7,160 nucleotides of DNA from Planctomycetota bacterium (GTDB lineage Bacteria > Planctomycetota > SBBH01 > JAHFOU01), in contig JAHFOU010000115.1 of assembly GCA_023261525.1 (NCBI GenBank), positions 1-7,160 on the forward strand, in the 5' to 3' direction. A program made the position numbers and the translations under genes. Below are positions 1 through 5,627 of the stretch, piece after piece. Positions within the stretch are counted from its first letter, which is position 1, and every line of letters begins with the position of its first letter. The notes under the pieces were generated by a model. It made no database searches and had not been told where the DNA came from. It saw only the letters and a program-made list of their open reading frames with translations.

Positions 1-122
1 GGGCCGCCCTGGAGCTGGCCGACCGGGCCTATGTGCTGGAGACCGGGCGCATCGTCCTGGAGGGCACGGGCCTCAGCCTCCTTGACAACCCCAGCGTCCA
101 GAAGGCCTACTTGGGCGCATGA
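1..122 (+). CDS. livF: Branched-chain amino acid ABC transporter ATPase LivF, C-terminal end (partial)
   Basis: This is the 3' end of a gene that begins before the window. The frame opens at base 3 and reads 39 codons to a TGA at 120-122. The peptide contains ADRAYVLETGRIVLEGTG, then LLDNP, and ends KAYLGA. This is the hallmark ending of LivF, one of the two ATPases of the Liv (HAAT) importer: the segment after the H-loop with the 'YVLETGRIVL.G' strand, then the 'L..NP.V..AYLG' tail. LivF sits on the cytoplasmic face and hydrolyses ATP to power uptake of leucine, isoleucine and valine or related amino acids. The Walker motifs lie outside the window, so activity cannot be judged. The stop overlaps the start of the next gene by four bases (ATGA), so the two are probably translated in series. 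UrtE (urea) and other HAAT ATPases end similarly, so the substrate is not certain. Confidence 0.85.
   Translation, partial: AALELADRAYVLETGRIVLEGTGLSLLDNPSVQKAYLGA
82..111 (+). promoter_or_regulatory. Weak candidate internal promoter before the lipoprotein gene
   Basis: A perfect TTGACA lies at 82-87 inside the livF tail. Eighteen bases downstream is CCTACT (106-111), which matches the -10 consensus at only three of six positions. It ends 7 bases before the ATG at 119, the same geometry as better promoters in this window. The hexamer falls on codons for the LivF 'LDN' tail residues, so it may simply be coding sequence. The weak -10 keeps confidence low. Confidence 0.2.
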
Positions 123-730
123 AGGTCCTCCGCTTCCTTCCCCTTGTCCTGATCCTGGCCGCCTGCGAGCCCGTCAAGCCCTCCGGGCCGCCCCCTCTGC
201 CCGACTGGAAGGAGATCGAGCGCCTCCTGCTTTCCGAGGTCCGCGAGGACCATGCCGAGGCCGTGCGCCGCATCCTCCTGGCCGACGAGGACTATCCCGG
301 GACCCTGGTGGCCCTCGCGGAGATGCCCCGGGGCGCCCTGCCGGGCATGAGGAACTACGCGGCGGCGGACGTCCTGATCACCCTGAGCGCCCAGTCCCCC
401 GACGCCAAGGTCCGGAAGTCCTGGAAGCCCTCCAAGCGGACCCTGGAGCTCCTGCTCTCCGGCCTGGAGGATAACCGCGGCCTGCCCATCGGAGGGGCGG
501 CGGACTGGGACCTCCCCGTGGCCCGCTTCTGCGAGGACGCCCTGGAACTGCTGACCGGACAACCCACCCTGGCGCGTCCCATCAACGCCCTGCCCTCCCG
601 CACCTCCGCTGCACGCTGGCGGGCCTGGTGGGAGGACGGGAACCCCTACCTCTGCTTCGACCCCGACCGCTGGGCCTGGCAGGTGGACGAGACGGCCAAG
701 CGCCTCGGCATCCCGCTCGAGGAGAAGTAG
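119..730 (+). CDS. Predicted lipoprotein of unknown function
   Basis: A 203-residue protein I do not recognise. It opens with a classic lipoprotein signal: K2 and R5, a hydrophobic run at residues 6-13, then the lipobox LAAC with the acylated cysteine at residue 16. The mature protein should therefore be tethered to a membrane on the outside of the cytoplasm; Glu17 gives no Asp+2 retention signal, so outer-membrane sorting is possible. The rest looks mostly helical, with acidic and Arg-rich amphipathic stretches (about residues 28-60 and 76-120) that could be HEAT-like helical pairs. The C-terminal part has a Trp cluster (W167, W170, W171) in a 'RW.AWW' context, often seen closing helical-repeat proteins. 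The start is fixed by the ATGA overlap with livF and by the signal peptide at the first Met. No strong ribosome site is visible, so translation is probably coupled. Its stop abuts gmhB. Whether it has any transport role is unknown. Confidence 0.8.
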   Translation: MKVLRFLPLVLILAACEPVKPSGPPPLPDWKEIERLLLSEVREDHAEAVRRILLADEDYPGTLVALAEMPRGALPGMRNYAAADVLITLSAQSPDAKVRKSWKPSKRTLELLLSGLEDNRGLPIGGAADWDLPVARFCEDALELLTGQPTLARPINALPSRTSAARWRAWWEDGNPYLCFDPDRWAWQVDETAKRLGIPLEEK

Positions 731-1282
731 ATGCCCCGCCGGGCGGTCTTCCTGGACCGCGACGGGGTCCTGACCCGGGAGCGGGGCTTCGTCACGCACC
801 CGGACCAGGTCGAGCTCCTGCCCGGGGCCGCGGAGGGGCTGGCCGCCCTGAGGAAGACCGGCTGGGTGACCGTGGTCATCACGAACCAGTCCGGGATGGG
901 CCGGGGGCTCTTCTCCGAGGCCGTGCTCGCCGAGATCCATGCCACCCTGGCCCGTCTCCTCGCGGCGGCCCATCCCCAGGCCCGCTGGGACGCCCTGAAG
1001 TACTGCCCCCACCACCCGACCGAGGCCCTGCCGCCTTATCGGATGGTGTGCAACTGTAGGAAACCCAAGCCGGGGATGCTGCTGGAGGCCGCTCGGGAGC
1101 TGGACCTCGACCTGGCCGCCTCCTGGATGGTCGGGGACGCGGAGCGCGACCTCCTGGCCGGGAAGGCGGCCGGATGCCGGACCGCGGCCGTACCCTGGGC
1201 CGGAGGACCGCATCCCCTGGGCGCCGACCTGGAGGTGCCGGACCTGAGAACGTTTGCTTTGACACCCCTCTCAGAGCGGTGA
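731..1282 (+). CDS. gmhB: D-glycero-D-manno-heptose-1,7-bisphosphate 7-phosphatase (HAD family)
   Basis: A 183-residue HAD phosphatase, normal length for GmhB. In the ADP-heptose pathway GmhB removes the 7-phosphate of heptose 1,7-bisphosphate in the cytoplasm, feeding the inner core of lipopolysaccharide. Visible motifs: FLDRDGVL at residues 7-14 with nucleophile D9 and acid/base D11; TNQSG at 51-55 (HAD motif II) followed by GRG (57-59); the zinc-binding loop of this subfamily, C92-P-H94-H95 with C107-N-C109; then RKPKPGML with Lys111; and GDAERD at 135-140 with metal-binding D136. The zinc loop plus 'CNCRKPKPG' separates GmhB and histidinol phosphatases from other HADs; the histidinol phosphatase role is the main alternative. 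A GAGGAG ribosome site lies at 719-724, inside the end of the lipoprotein gene, and the ATG follows that gene's TAG with no gap. The end of the gene carries the promoter for the next unit. No other heptose-pathway gene is in view. Confidence 0.9.
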   Translation: MPRRAVFLDRDGVLTRERGFVTHPDQVELLPGAAEGLAALRKTGWVTVVITNQSGMGRGLFSEAVLAEIHATLARLLAAAHPQARWDALKYCPHHPTEALPPYRMVCNCRKPKPGMLLEAARELDLDLAASWMVGDAERDLLAGKAAGCRTAAVPWAGGPHPLGADLEVPDLRTFALTPLSER

Positions 1283-1288
1283 TAGACT
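1259..1288 (+). promoter_or_regulatory. Sigma70-type promoter for the SPOR / small basic protein / aminotransferase unit
   Basis: A perfect -35 TTGACA (1259-1264) is followed after 18 bases by TAGACT (1283-1288), four of six matches to TATAAT. Both stand out from the G+C-rich surroundings. The promoter overlaps the last codons of gmhB. A start site 6-8 bases past the -10 would lie at about 1294-1296, only 4-6 bases before the ATG at 1300. The pyrimidine-rich spacer between has no Shine-Dalgarno motif, so the transcript should be essentially leaderless. Confidence 0.7.
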
Positions 1289-1299
1289 CGTTTTTCCCT

Positions 1300-2004
1300 A
1301 TGGCGCGCACCGAAGGACGCAACCAGCCCGACCTCCTGAGCATCCTGCACAAGCGGGAGGGCTCCTCCGCCCCGGTGTCCGCGCCCGTGGCAGCCCCGTC
1401 GAGGACCCCGGCGGCCTCCGCCCCCCTCTCCCGCTCCTCCCATCCCATCCTGGCCGGAGGCCCCCCCAGCCGCCTCACCGGCTCCCGCCCCCGCCTGAGC
1501 AAGGAAGTCGTCATTCTCGGCCTCCTGGGCCTGGTGGTCGTGGGCCTGACCGTGGCCCTGATCTGGCACGCCTACCACAAGCCCGTCCTGCCGGCGGCGG
1601 GAACCCCGGCGGCAGCCGCCCATCCCGGGACCACGCCCCCCGTCAAGGCCACGACCCCTCCCGCGAAGGCAAGCACCACCCCCTCCGGAGCCTGGACCCC
1701 GGCCCTCGTGGGCCCGGCCTCCGGGAAGGGCGCCAAGACCTACTGGACCCTCTTCCTCTGCTCCTACAAGCTGGACCAGGAGGCCGCCGCCCGCAAGGCC
1801 TGCCAGCAGCTCCGCGCCCGCGGCAAGGACTGCGCCGACGTCTTCCTCTACCGCGGCAAGGACCGCCTGGAGGTCTGCCTGGGCCACTTCGACGCGGACC
1901 GCAACATCATGAACAACCCCAAGGTCACCGCCCTGCACAAGCAGCTGAGCCGGGAATACCCCGGGATGCTGACCGTCCAGAGAACCATCGCCCAACCCCA
2001 ATAG
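1300..2004 (+). CDS. Single-pass membrane protein with C-terminal SPOR-like domain
   Basis: A 234-residue protein. Its layout is an N-terminal cytoplasmic part with a Pro/Ala/Ser-rich stretch (about residues 22-65), one membrane helix at about 70-89 (VVILGLLGLVVVGLTVALIW, preceded by R65 and K68), a Pro/Ala/Thr-rich linker (95-145) and a compact C-terminal domain (146-230). That domain has the beta-alpha-beta-beta pattern of SPOR domains: YWTLFLCSY, a helix with EAAARKACQQLRARG, a DVFLYR strand, then a 'DRLEVCLGHF' strand like the usual 'RVRVGPF'. SPOR domains bind glycan strands lacking stem peptides, often at the division septum, so a periplasmic cell-wall role is inferred. Four cysteines (154, 168, 178, 193) lie in the domain; disulfide pairing in the periplasm is possible. 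I chose the ATG at 1300, not an in-frame ATG at 1174 inside gmhB, because the promoter lies just upstream of 1300. First gene of a three-gene unit. Confidence 0.75.
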   Translation: MARTEGRNQPDLLSILHKREGSSAPVSAPVAAPSRTPAASAPLSRSSHPILAGGPPSRLTGSRPRLSKEVVILGLLGLVVVGLTVALIWHAYHKPVLPAAGTPAAAAHPGTTPPVKATTPPAKASTTPSGAWTPALVGPASGKGAKTYWTLFLCSYKLDQEAAARKACQQLRARGKDCADVFLYRGKDRLEVCLGHFDADRNIMNNPKVTALHKQLSREYPGMLTVQRTIAQPQ

Positions 2005-2012
2005 AGGTACCC

Positions 2013-2321
2013 ATGTCCATCCACCGCAGTCTCGTCACCCAAGGCAAGCTGACCCGCCACCGCAACGTCCTCAGCCGGACGGAGCGCCTCCAGCACCTGC
2101 TGGAGGAGGCCCGCTGGGACCTGGCCAAGAAGGGTCCCCTGGGCCTGCCCAAGGTCCGCAGCATCAAGCACAAGGTGAAGAAGGCCAAGAAGAAGGAGGA
2201 GACCGCCGCCGCAGCCGGGACCGAGGCCAAGCCGGCCGCTCCCGCCGCCAAGGGCGCGGCCCCCGCCAAGGCCGCCGCCCCGGCCGCCAACAAGGGTGGC
2301 GCCCCCGCGAAGAAGGGCTGA
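2013..2321 (+). CDS. Small basic protein of the Planctomycetes/Verrucomicrobia/Chlamydiae type, with Ala/Lys/Pro tail
   Basis: A 102-residue, very basic protein. The core, residues 1-61, starts MSIHRSL, then has the block TRHRNVLSRTERLQHL (14-29), W35, and GLPKVRSIKHKVKKAKKK (44-61). From memory this matches the short 'small basic protein' family (TIGR04137, as I recall) whose members share 'S...SL....L..RNVL.R.ER...L......W......GLPKV..K' and end in a Lys run. That family is conserved in Planctomycetes, Verrucomicrobia and Chlamydiae and is suspected to be ribosome- or nucleic-acid-associated; its role is unproven. Family members are about 50-70 residues long; here an extra tail (62-102) of Ala, Pro and Lys is added, resembling the disordered tails of histone H1-like proteins. 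A GAGGT ribosome site at 2004-2008 overlaps the stop of the SPOR gene, and the aminotransferase ATG follows its stop by 4 bases. Cytoplasmic RNA or DNA binding is inferred from charge. Confidence 0.8.
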   Translation: MSIHRSLVTQGKLTRHRNVLSRTERLQHLLEEARWDLAKKGPLGLPKVRSIKHKVKKAKKKEETAAAAGTEAKPAAPAAKGAAPAKAAAPAANKGGAPAKKG

Positions 2322-2325
2322 CCGG

Positions 2326-3528
2326 ATGGCCGTCGCCCGGGGCATCGCGGAGGCGATGCGCGCCGGATCCTGGATCCGCCGCATGTTCGAGCGGGGCCGG
2401 GAGATGAAGGCCCGCCTGGGCCCCGATGCCGTCTTCGACCTCTCCCTGGGCAACCCCCTCCTGGAGCCGCCGCCGGAGTTCCGCGAGGCCCTGCGGGAGA
2501 TCGCCGCGGAGGCCCCCGCCGGACGCCACCGCTACATGACCAACGCGGGCTTCCTGGAGGTCCGCGCCGCCGTGGCGGATCACCTGGCCCGCACGGGCCT
2601 GATGCGCACCGACGCCGACCACGTCGTCATGTGCTGCGGGGCCGGGGGAGGCCTCAACATCGCGCTCAAGGCCCTCCTGGACCCGGGCGACGAGGTCCTG
2701 GTCCTGGCCCCCTACTTCGTGGAGTACCTCTACTACATCTCCAACCACGCCGGCCACCCCGTGGTGGTCCAGACCGACGAGGCCTTCCTCCCCGACCTCG
2801 CCGCCATCGCCGCGGCCCTGACGGAGAGGACCAAGGTCCTCCTGCTCAACTCCCCGAACAACCCCACGGGCCGGGTCTACCCGGCCTCCCTGCTGAAGGC
2901 CCTGGCCGCCCTGCTGGAGGACCATGCCCGGCGCACGGGCCGGGAGGTCTGGGTGCTCTCCGACGAGCCGTACCGAGAGATGCTCCACGCGGGCGGGACG
3001 GCCCCCTCCATGGCCATGGCGTATTCCCGCACCCTTCAGATCTACTCCTGGTCCAAGTCCCTCTCCATCCCCGGGGAGCGCATCGGCTACGTGGCGGTGG
3101 ACCCCTCGGCGCCGGGCGCGGCCGAGCTCTTCGACGGCCTGGTCTTCGCCACCCGCATCCTGGGCTTCATCAACGCCCCGGGGACCATGCAGCGGGCCGC
3201 GGCCCGCCTCCTGGCGGTCCCGGTGGACATGGGGCCCTACCGGGCGAAGCGGGAGCGGGTGGTCGCGGGCCTGAAGGCCGCCGGCTACGACCTGGTGGCC
3301 CCGGAGGCGGCCTTCTACGTTTTCCCCAAGGCCCCGGGCGGGGACGACGTGGCCTTCTGCGAACGCGCCATGGACGAGGAGCAGGTCCTGGTGGTGCCGG
3401 GCGCGGGCTTCGGGCGGCCGGGGCATTTCCGCCTGGCCTTCTGCGCGGAGGACCGCGTCATCGACGAGGGACTCAAGCGCCTGGCGAAGATGGCCGGGAA
3501 GATGCCCGCCCGCCGCCAGAACGGCTAA
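2326..3528 (+). CDS. PLP-dependent aminotransferase, class I/II (fold type I), substrate unassigned
   Basis: A complete 400-residue aminotransferase. It transfers an amino group between an amino acid and a 2-oxo acid through pyridoxal phosphate in the cytoplasm. Landmarks of the aspartate aminotransferase superfamily are all present: the N-terminal 'F.LSLGNPLLEPPPEF' segment that lines the active site; NSPNNPTG (175-182) with cofactor-contacting N179; SDEPY (212-216) with D213 binding the pyridine nitrogen and Y216 the cofactor; SWSKSLSIPGERIGY with Schiff-base lysine K244; and R369 in 'HFRLAF', the usual substrate-carboxylate arginine. The family gives no clear substrate; aspartate, alanine or aromatic amino acids are all possible. 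The start at 2326 is preferred over an in-frame GTG at 2296 because it lies just past the previous stop, has AGAAGG at 2311-2316, and gives the N-terminus 'MAVARGIAEAM..GSWIRRMFE' that I recall from relatives. Last gene of its unit; it ends 4 bases from a convergent gene. Confidence 0.85.
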   Translation: MAVARGIAEAMRAGSWIRRMFERGREMKARLGPDAVFDLSLGNPLLEPPPEFREALREIAAEAPAGRHRYMTNAGFLEVRAAVADHLARTGLMRTDADHVVMCCGAGGGLNIALKALLDPGDEVLVLAPYFVEYLYYISNHAGHPVVVQTDEAFLPDLAAIAAALTERTKVLLLNSPNNPTGRVYPASLLKALAALLEDHARRTGREVWVLSDEPYREMLHAGGTAPSMAMAYSRTLQIYSWSKSLSIPGERIGYVAVDPSAPGAAELFDGLVFATRILGFINAPGTMQRAAARLLAVPVDMGPYRAKRERVVAGLKAAGYDLVAPEAAFYVFPKAPGGDDVAFCERAMDEEQVLVVPGAGFGRPGHFRLAFCAEDRVIDEGLKRLAKMAGKMPARRQNG

Positions 3529-3532
3529 ACCG

Positions 3533-4768
3533 CTACTTCGCCTTTTTCGGTTTGCCCGCGTCCTTCCAGCGGGGGGCGCGGTCCGCAAGGCGGGCCAGGA
3601 ACCAGGCCACGTCCCGGCTCTGGTACTGCTTGTCCTCCATCCATTCCGCCTTCGTGAACTGCAGCCGTTGGACGGTCTTGAAGGCGCTCTCCATCATGCC
3701 GACGTGCACGGCGTCGAACTCCGACTGCTTATGCCCCCCGGTGACCTTGTCGGAATCGATGCCCACGCGGATCGCCAGCCGGATCGGGACGTTGCAGGCG
3801 GGATCCCCGGGCTTGGTCCTGGACAGGCCGTGGAACTTTCCCATGGTGACCTCGAAGCCCGCGATCTGCTCGGGGCGATGCTCCAGGTAGGACCAGTCGC
3901 AGAGGGCCCCCGAGCCGTGCCCGTGCAGGAAGACCTGGCGCGGATGGATGCGGTAGCGCAGGGCCAGGACGCTCACCATCTCCTCCAGGGTCTGGTCGCT
4001 CTTCTTCTCGTCGGGGAGCTTCCCCGCGGCCATGCCAGGATCCCGGTAGGAGGCCAGGCAGAATCCCGCGCGCCAGAGGCCGTCGCAGAAGGTCAGCTCG
4101 AAGATCTCGTCCTTGTCCTTGTTCCCCCACCCCATGTCGGTGCCGTGGGGCGAGAGGACGAGGGGCCAGGGATGCTCCGGACCCCAGCCCTTGGGAAGCG
4201 AGAACACGTAGTCGTAGCCGGTGCCGGAAGCTTTGGCACGCAGGTGCCCCCCCTCCCGGGACGCCGGCCCGACGGCCTTCTCCGCGTCCTTCCGGAAGGG
4301 CTCCAGGGCCGCCTTCAAGGCCTCGCGCTTCCCCGCGGCGGAGGCGTCCCCCAGATCGCCGCAGAGCCCATAGGCCCAGTCGGCCACCGCGGGGGAATCC
4401 TGTTTGGCCAGCCAATCCCCCCAGGCGGCCAGGGCCGCCGCGGCGGCGGCGAAGGCCTTCCCGCGCTTGGCCTCCAGTTCCGGGGAGGCCGGGGCCTCCT
4501 CCAAGGCCGCCAGGCGCTCGGCCACGGCGGTCACGTCGGGATCCCCCGGGTAGAGCCGCAGGACGAGGGCGACGGCGTCCTGGGCGGACTTCCCGGCGCC
4601 GGCCTTCTCGGCCTCCTCGGCAAATCCCATCAGGGCCTTGGCGGCGCCCTGCAGGGCGTCCCGCTCCCGCTTCCCCGTCTCCTCCGCCGGCGGCAGGGCT
4701 TTCGCCGGCGCAGCGAGGAGGGGGGCGGTCAGCGCGAAGCAAAGAAAGGTGAGGACTAGGCGGGACAT
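3533..4768 (-). CDS. Secreted alpha/beta-hydrolase-like protein (esterase or peptidase, specificity unknown)
   Basis: A 411-residue protein with an N-terminal signal peptide (R3, hydrophobic 4-19, likely cut near A20-A24), so it is exported. Residues about 28-165 are Ala/Glu/Lys-rich helices, possibly a helical repeat region. From about residue 184 it resembles an alpha/beta hydrolase of the PHB-depolymerase/feruloyl-esterase-like kind: 'YDYVFSLPKGW.PEHPWPLVLSPHGT', with H208-G209 as a possible oxyanion-hole segment, then 'YRIHPRQVFLHGHGSGAL' with a nucleophile elbow G283-H-G-S286-G. Candidate partners are D338 or D340 in 'RVGIDSD' and H346 in 'TGGHK', but I cannot assign the triad with confidence, so loss of activity is possible. 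The C-terminus is Lys-rich (KPKKAK). No Shine-Dalgarno sequence precedes the ATG, but a TATGAT element lies 9 bases upstream, suggesting a leaderless message. Converges with the aminotransferase gene. Confidence 0.7.
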   Translation of the reverse strand: MSRLVLTFLCFALTAPLLAAPAKALPPAEETGKRERDALQGAAKALMGFAEEAEKAGAGKSAQDAVALVLRLYPGDPDVTAVAERLAALEEAPASPELEAKRGKAFAAAAAALAAWGDWLAKQDSPAVADWAYGLCGDLGDASAAGKREALKAALEPFRKDAEKAVGPASREGGHLRAKASGTGYDYVFSLPKGWGPEHPWPLVLSPHGTDMGWGNKDKDEIFELTFCDGLWRAGFCLASYRDPGMAAGKLPDEKKSDQTLEEMVSVLALRYRIHPRQVFLHGHGSGALCDWSYLEHRPEQIAGFEVTMGKFHGLSRTKPGDPACNVPIRLAIRVGIDSDKVTGGHKQSEFDAVHVGMMESAFKTVQRLQFTKAEWMEDKQYQSRDVAWFLARLADRAPRWKDAGKPKKAK

Positions 4769-4777
4769 CCGCCAGCC

Positions 4778-4806
4778 ATCATACGCGGGAGGCTACACCC
4801 TCCGGC
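4778..4806 (-). promoter_or_regulatory. Candidate promoter and inverted repeat upstream of the secreted hydrolase gene
   Basis: Reading the - strand, TATGAT (4783 down to 4778) matches the -10 consensus at five of six bases and ends 9 bases before the ATG at 4768. The -35 position (4806-4801, GCCGGA) is poor. An imperfect inverted repeat, GGAGG at 4788-4792 against CCTCC at 4799-4803 with a 6-base loop and two more pairs beyond a mismatch, occupies the spacer and the -35 region. It could be a factor-binding site helping a weak -35, or chance. No T-run follows it, so it is not an intrinsic terminator for the upstream gene. Confidence 0.4.
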
Positions 4807-4827
4807 CACTTCTCCGGTGATGGCCCC

Positions 4828-5604
4828 TCACTCCCTCTTTCTCTTCTGTCCCGCGGAGCAGCCAGCCAGGGCCTCCTCGGCGAACTTGCTCATCGTCTTT
4901 CGCGTGATTCCCGTGCAGGTCGCGATCTCGACCTCGGTGTCATCCCTCAGGAAACCCTTGAGAGCCCCCGCCAGGGCGGGTTCCTTGAGTTGAGCTGCCA
5001 GCCGGCACCCCCAGAGGCGGGGTGCGGGGTGCTCGCTCTTGAGAAGGTCCAGGGCGACTGGGACGCCAGCCGGACCGGCCTGAGCCAAGCGTGAGCAGGC
5101 GGTCCACTCCGCGCTGGGAGGCCCGTCCTTCTCGATTAGGTGCAAGGCGCGGGCCTCCTGCAGGACCTTCAGGTCCGCAGCCAGACGGGCCTGCAGGAGC
5201 TTCTCGACCTCCCCGCGCTTCTCCAGCGGCACGATGGCGTGCTCATTGGTGGCTCCCCACTCCCCCTTGGCTCCCTCCTCCAGCACCCAGAGCATGGGCT
5301 TCCCCTGGGCACGCTCGTAGGCCTGGGCGAGACCACCCTCAGGACAACAAAGCTTGAGCAAGTCCTCCGAGTGCCTCCATGTGGTCGTCAATGGACCGTT
5401 CGGAATCCTCCCGAACAGGACCTCCTGGACCTCGATCTCGGCGGAGCGCTCCCCGCCCTTGTCTCCCGAGAGAGGCTTGCCCAAGGTCCCCACCACCACC
5501 AGCTGAGCCTTGGGAATCAGGTTGTCCAAACCGGGAACAACGTAGTCCCCGTACACGGCACAGAAGGGCAGAACGACCAACGCATGGATCAGGGCACGGC
5601 GCAT
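4828..5604 (-). CDS. Secreted protein of unknown function
   Basis: A 258-residue protein with an N-terminal signal peptide (R2, R3, hydrophobic 4-18, likely cut after G19), so it is probably periplasmic or secreted. I do not recognise a named family. Residues 20-130 look beta-rich: 'IPKAQLVVVGTLGKP', then 'SAEIEVQEVLFGRIPNG', then 'GKPMLWVLEEG'. This order (a residue that 'is given off', a coupled strand ending in 'V.EVL.G', then a 'G....WVL' strand) recurs in secreted proteins of uncertain role. Residues 130-250 are helical and may be HEAT-like. Seven cysteines (15, 86, 87, 170, 200, 230, 249) are scattered along it. The frame stays open far upstream through the ABC gene, but the real start is the ATG at 5604: GGAGG at 5611-5615 sits 6 bases before it, while the ATG at 5610 touches the GGAGG. 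By eye its G+C is lower than its neighbours'. Probably co-transcribed with the ABC ATPase gene upstream. Confidence 0.7.
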   Translation of the reverse strand: MRRALIHALVVLPFCAVYGDYVVPGLDNLIPKAQLVVVGTLGKPLSGDKGGERSAEIEVQEVLFGRIPNGPLTTTWRHSEDLLKLCCPEGGLAQAYERAQGKPMLWVLEEGAKGEWGATNEHAIVPLEKRGEVEKLLQARLAADLKVLQEARALHLIEKDGPPSAEWTACSRLAQAGPAGVPVALDLLKSEHPAPRLWGCRLAAQLKEPALAGALKGFLRDDTEVEIATCTGITRKTMSKFAEEALAGCSAGQKRKRE

Positions 5605-5610
5605 GAGCAT

Positions 5611-5615
5611 CCTCC
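5611..5615 (-). promoter_or_regulatory. Ribosome binding site that fixes the start of the secreted-protein gene
   Basis: On the - strand GGAGG is followed directly by ATGCTCATG. Spacing is 0 to the first ATG (5610) and 6 to the second (5604), so the second is the likely start and the first is not usable with this site. Confidence 0.7.
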
Positions 5616-5627
5616 GAGGGGGCGCCT

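Noticed and set aside
107..1213. Long open frame of 368 codons on the - strand opposite the lipoprotein gene and gmhB
   Set aside because: Its translation is low-complexity Gly/Arg/Pro/Ala with no motif, and it lies opposite genes with clear families. Long shadow frames are expected in G+C-rich DNA.
1174..1299. Earlier in-frame ATG for the SPOR protein inside gmhB
   Set aside because: It would add 42 Arg/Gly/Pro-rich residues encoded over gmhB, and the promoter at 1259-1288 lies downstream of it.
2200..2321. Ala/Lys/Pro-rich tail of the small basic protein as a frameshift artefact or tandem repeat
   Set aside because: The frame keeps the G/C third-position bias to its stop and is followed properly by the next start. 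The Ala/Pro/Lys units are irregular, not a true tandem repeat.
2296..2325. Earlier GTG start for the aminotransferase overlapping the small basic protein gene
   Set aside because: The ten extra residues are shadow-like (APPRRRAD), and the ATG at 2326 has suitable spacing to AGAAGG and the expected N-terminus.
2164..3588. Open frame of 474 codons on the - strand opposite the aminotransferase
   Set aside because: The opposing + strand frame has the full set of aminotransferase motifs; this one is Gly/Arg/His-rich shadow sequence.
3668..4759. Open frame of 363 codons on the + strand opposite the secreted hydrolase
   Set aside because: No recognisable motif and Gly/Leu/Arg-rich composition; the - strand frame has a signal peptide and a hydrolase-like fold.
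4784..4827. Intrinsic terminator between the two secreted-protein genes
   Set aside because: The only inverted repeat is a 5-base stem with no following T-run, and it overlaps the downstream promoter region.
5558..5604. Lipoprotein signal (LPFC, cysteine 15) in the secreted protein of unknown function
   Set aside because: Pro and Phe at the -2 and -1 positions do not fit a lipobox; an ordinary signal peptide cut after Gly19 fits better.
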